Source: Bacteroidales bacterium (lineage in GTDB: Bacteria; Bacteroidota; Bacteroidia; Bacteroidales; VadinHA17). Taken from it: 7,221 nt of DNA. Positions 6,242 through 7,221 of the stretch are shown piece by piece. The notes below the pieces were generated by a model. It was not told where the DNA came from. It ran no database searches and was given only the letters and a program-made list of their open reading frames with translations. A program made the translations under genes and the position numbers. The stretch covers positions 1 through 7,221 of the forward strand of contig JAITVX010000081.1 in NCBI GenBank assembly GCA_031285575.1, read 5' to 3'. Positions within the stretch are counted from its first letter, which is position 1, and every line of letters begins with the position of its first letter.

Positions 6242-7221
6242 CTACCATTCATAAGGCAACTGTCTTCTGTATGTATCAATTACCTTAGAATAATCTATAC
6301 GCATACCTGGTTGTCTCATATTTATATTATACCATTGATTTTGACTATATGCTTTATATTCCATAATAGCTTCTTGTTGGACAAGATTATATTTTTGTGC
6401 GTATCTGAGAACCCGACCACTTGCATAGTCGTCCACATGAACAAGTTCATGGTCTATAATATCTATTAAATACCTGTTGTCTTTGTCAAGCCAAGATTTT
6501 CTCGATATTGAAACATCTAATTTTGAATGATTTGATGGATTTGCTTTTGTTAAGCCGCCTTGTTCATTAAATAATTTAAACTTGACATCAGCACCTTCAG
6601 GGATTCTGTCGGGAAACATGGTTTCAACATATTTCCGAATTTGCATATTTAATTTTACCTCTTGCTGCATGTGATTCAGTCCAGTTGTCATAAGGCCAAT
6701 GGCTGCGCCTTGCCAAAAGTCGCTACCTGTCAATTCTGCTCCTACACCTCCCGATACGGCGCCGAATGCAAGCTGCCCAACAGGGCTTCGGGCAAAATCG
6801 GGCGCATACGCACTGAAGGCCGAGCCGGCCAGTGAACCTAATCCGCCGGCTGTAAAGGCACTCAAAGGGTCGCCACCGGTAACTCCTGCAATGTAACCGT
6901 TGGCAACTCCGTGGGTAAAGGCACGGCCAAGTTCATGCCCTACGATGTCTCCAAATTTTGTAAAATTTCCTCCAACAGGCCCAAACATATTGCCAATTCC
7001 GGCAGTTGCAACTCCGGAAACAGCTCCAAGTCCGGCAGAGCTCCAGAAGCTGTTCCAGCTCCAGTTGCTGAAACCGCCATTACTCATGGCTACACTGGCT
7101 GTATAGGTAGCACCGCCAATTACAGCTCCCCAACAGGCAGCATCAATAATGGCTCCTAATGGGCCTAAAAATAATGAGAAGAAAAACTCACCCGTCGGGT
7201 CGGTAAACATTAGCGGGTTAT
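6242..7221 (-). CDS. Rhs polymorphic toxin, C-terminal part, metallopeptidase-like toxin domain
   Basis: The frame is open through the right edge, so this is the tail of a larger Rhs protein. The visible part opens NPLMFTDPTGE, the usual end of the Rhs core. Counting from M at 7210, a glycine/alanine-rich hydrophobic pre-toxin region runs to about residue 178 (GVANGYIAGVTGGDP, FGAVSGGVGAELTG, DFWQGAAIGLM) and ends in GLNH, a common junction in Bacteroidetes Rhs proteins. The remaining 140 or so residues are the variable toxin. They contain IIDHELVHVDDYASG with H254, E255 and H258 forming an HExxH zinc-protease motif, and QQEAIMEYKAY (E280 or E284 as third-ligand candidate). This predicts a small zinc metallopeptidase toxin. 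The internal ATG at 7210 is not the true start. Base composition shifts from GC-rich to AT-rich near 6670, matching the domain junction. Export route and target are not visible. Confidence 0.88.
   Translation of the reverse strand, partial: NPLMFTDPTGEFFFSLFLGPLGAIIDAACWGAVIGGATYTASVAMSNGGFSNWSWNSFWSSAGLGAVSGVATAGIGNMFGPVGGNFTKFGDIVGHELGRAFTHGVANGYIAGVTGGDPLSAFTAGGLGSLAGSAFSAYAPDFARSPVGQLAFGAVSGGVGAELTGSDFWQGAAIGLMTTGLNHMQQEVKLNMQIRKYVETMFPDRIPEGADVKFKLFNEQGGLTKANPSNHSKLDVSISRKSWLDKDNRYLIDIIDHELVHVDDYASGRVLRYAQKYNLVQQEAIMEYKAYSQNQWYNINMRQPGMRIDYSKVIDTYRRQLPYEW

Noticed and set aside
6699..7159. Rightward open frames opposite the Rhs pre-toxin region
   Set aside because: They are Pro/Ala/Ser-rich mirror images of the Gly/Ala-rich Rhs coding sequence, a usual antisense artefact.

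Overview
The window looks like a chromosomal segment from a member of the Bacteroidetes, probably Bacteroidales. The signs are: a Rhs-type toxin tail with the pre-toxin wording typical of that phylum, a DUF4143-type AAA ATPase of the Bacteroidetes style, a promoter matching the phylum's TTTG / TAnnTTTG consensus ahead of the M23 gene, and little use of Shine-Dalgarno sites. No RNA gene, CRISPR array, integrase or transposase was found. Assignments come from reading motifs, not from database searches.

Region 1 (about 1-2995) is ordinary, moderately GC-rich core genome. miaA (tRNA dimethylallyltransferase, TTG start) runs rightward. It converges on a leftward gene for an exported M23 zinc metallopeptidase with intact LytM-type active-site residues. 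The M23 gene has a good candidate promoter at 2966-2995.

Region 2 (about 3000-5045) is an accessory island with one gene, a leftward AAA_14/DUF4143 ATPase (3295-4521). It sits between two direct copies of a 47-nt sequence (3105-3151 and 4750-4796; 45 of 47 identical). Just upstream of its start codon is a perfect 16-bp inverted repeat (4539-4554 / 4566-4581). Beside the right-hand copy is a perfect 22-bp palindrome (4794-4815) that could act as a terminator. The flanks of 390 and 524 nt hold no convincing gene.

Region 3 (5046-7221) is the end of a polymorphic-toxin locus, all leftward. A Rhs protein enters from the right edge (its N-terminal bulk lies outside the window) and ends in a short, AT-rich toxin domain with an HELVH zinc-protease motif. 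Two small AT-rich genes follow at 30 and 11 nt: an exported protein of 193 aa and a Cys-rich putative lipoprotein of 190 aa. By position, these are the candidate immunity proteins. Both carry export signals, so if they neutralise the toxin, it is probably met outside the cytoplasm. This metalloprotease-toxin / exported-partner set, and the repeat-framed ATPase beside it, are the parts most worth following up.
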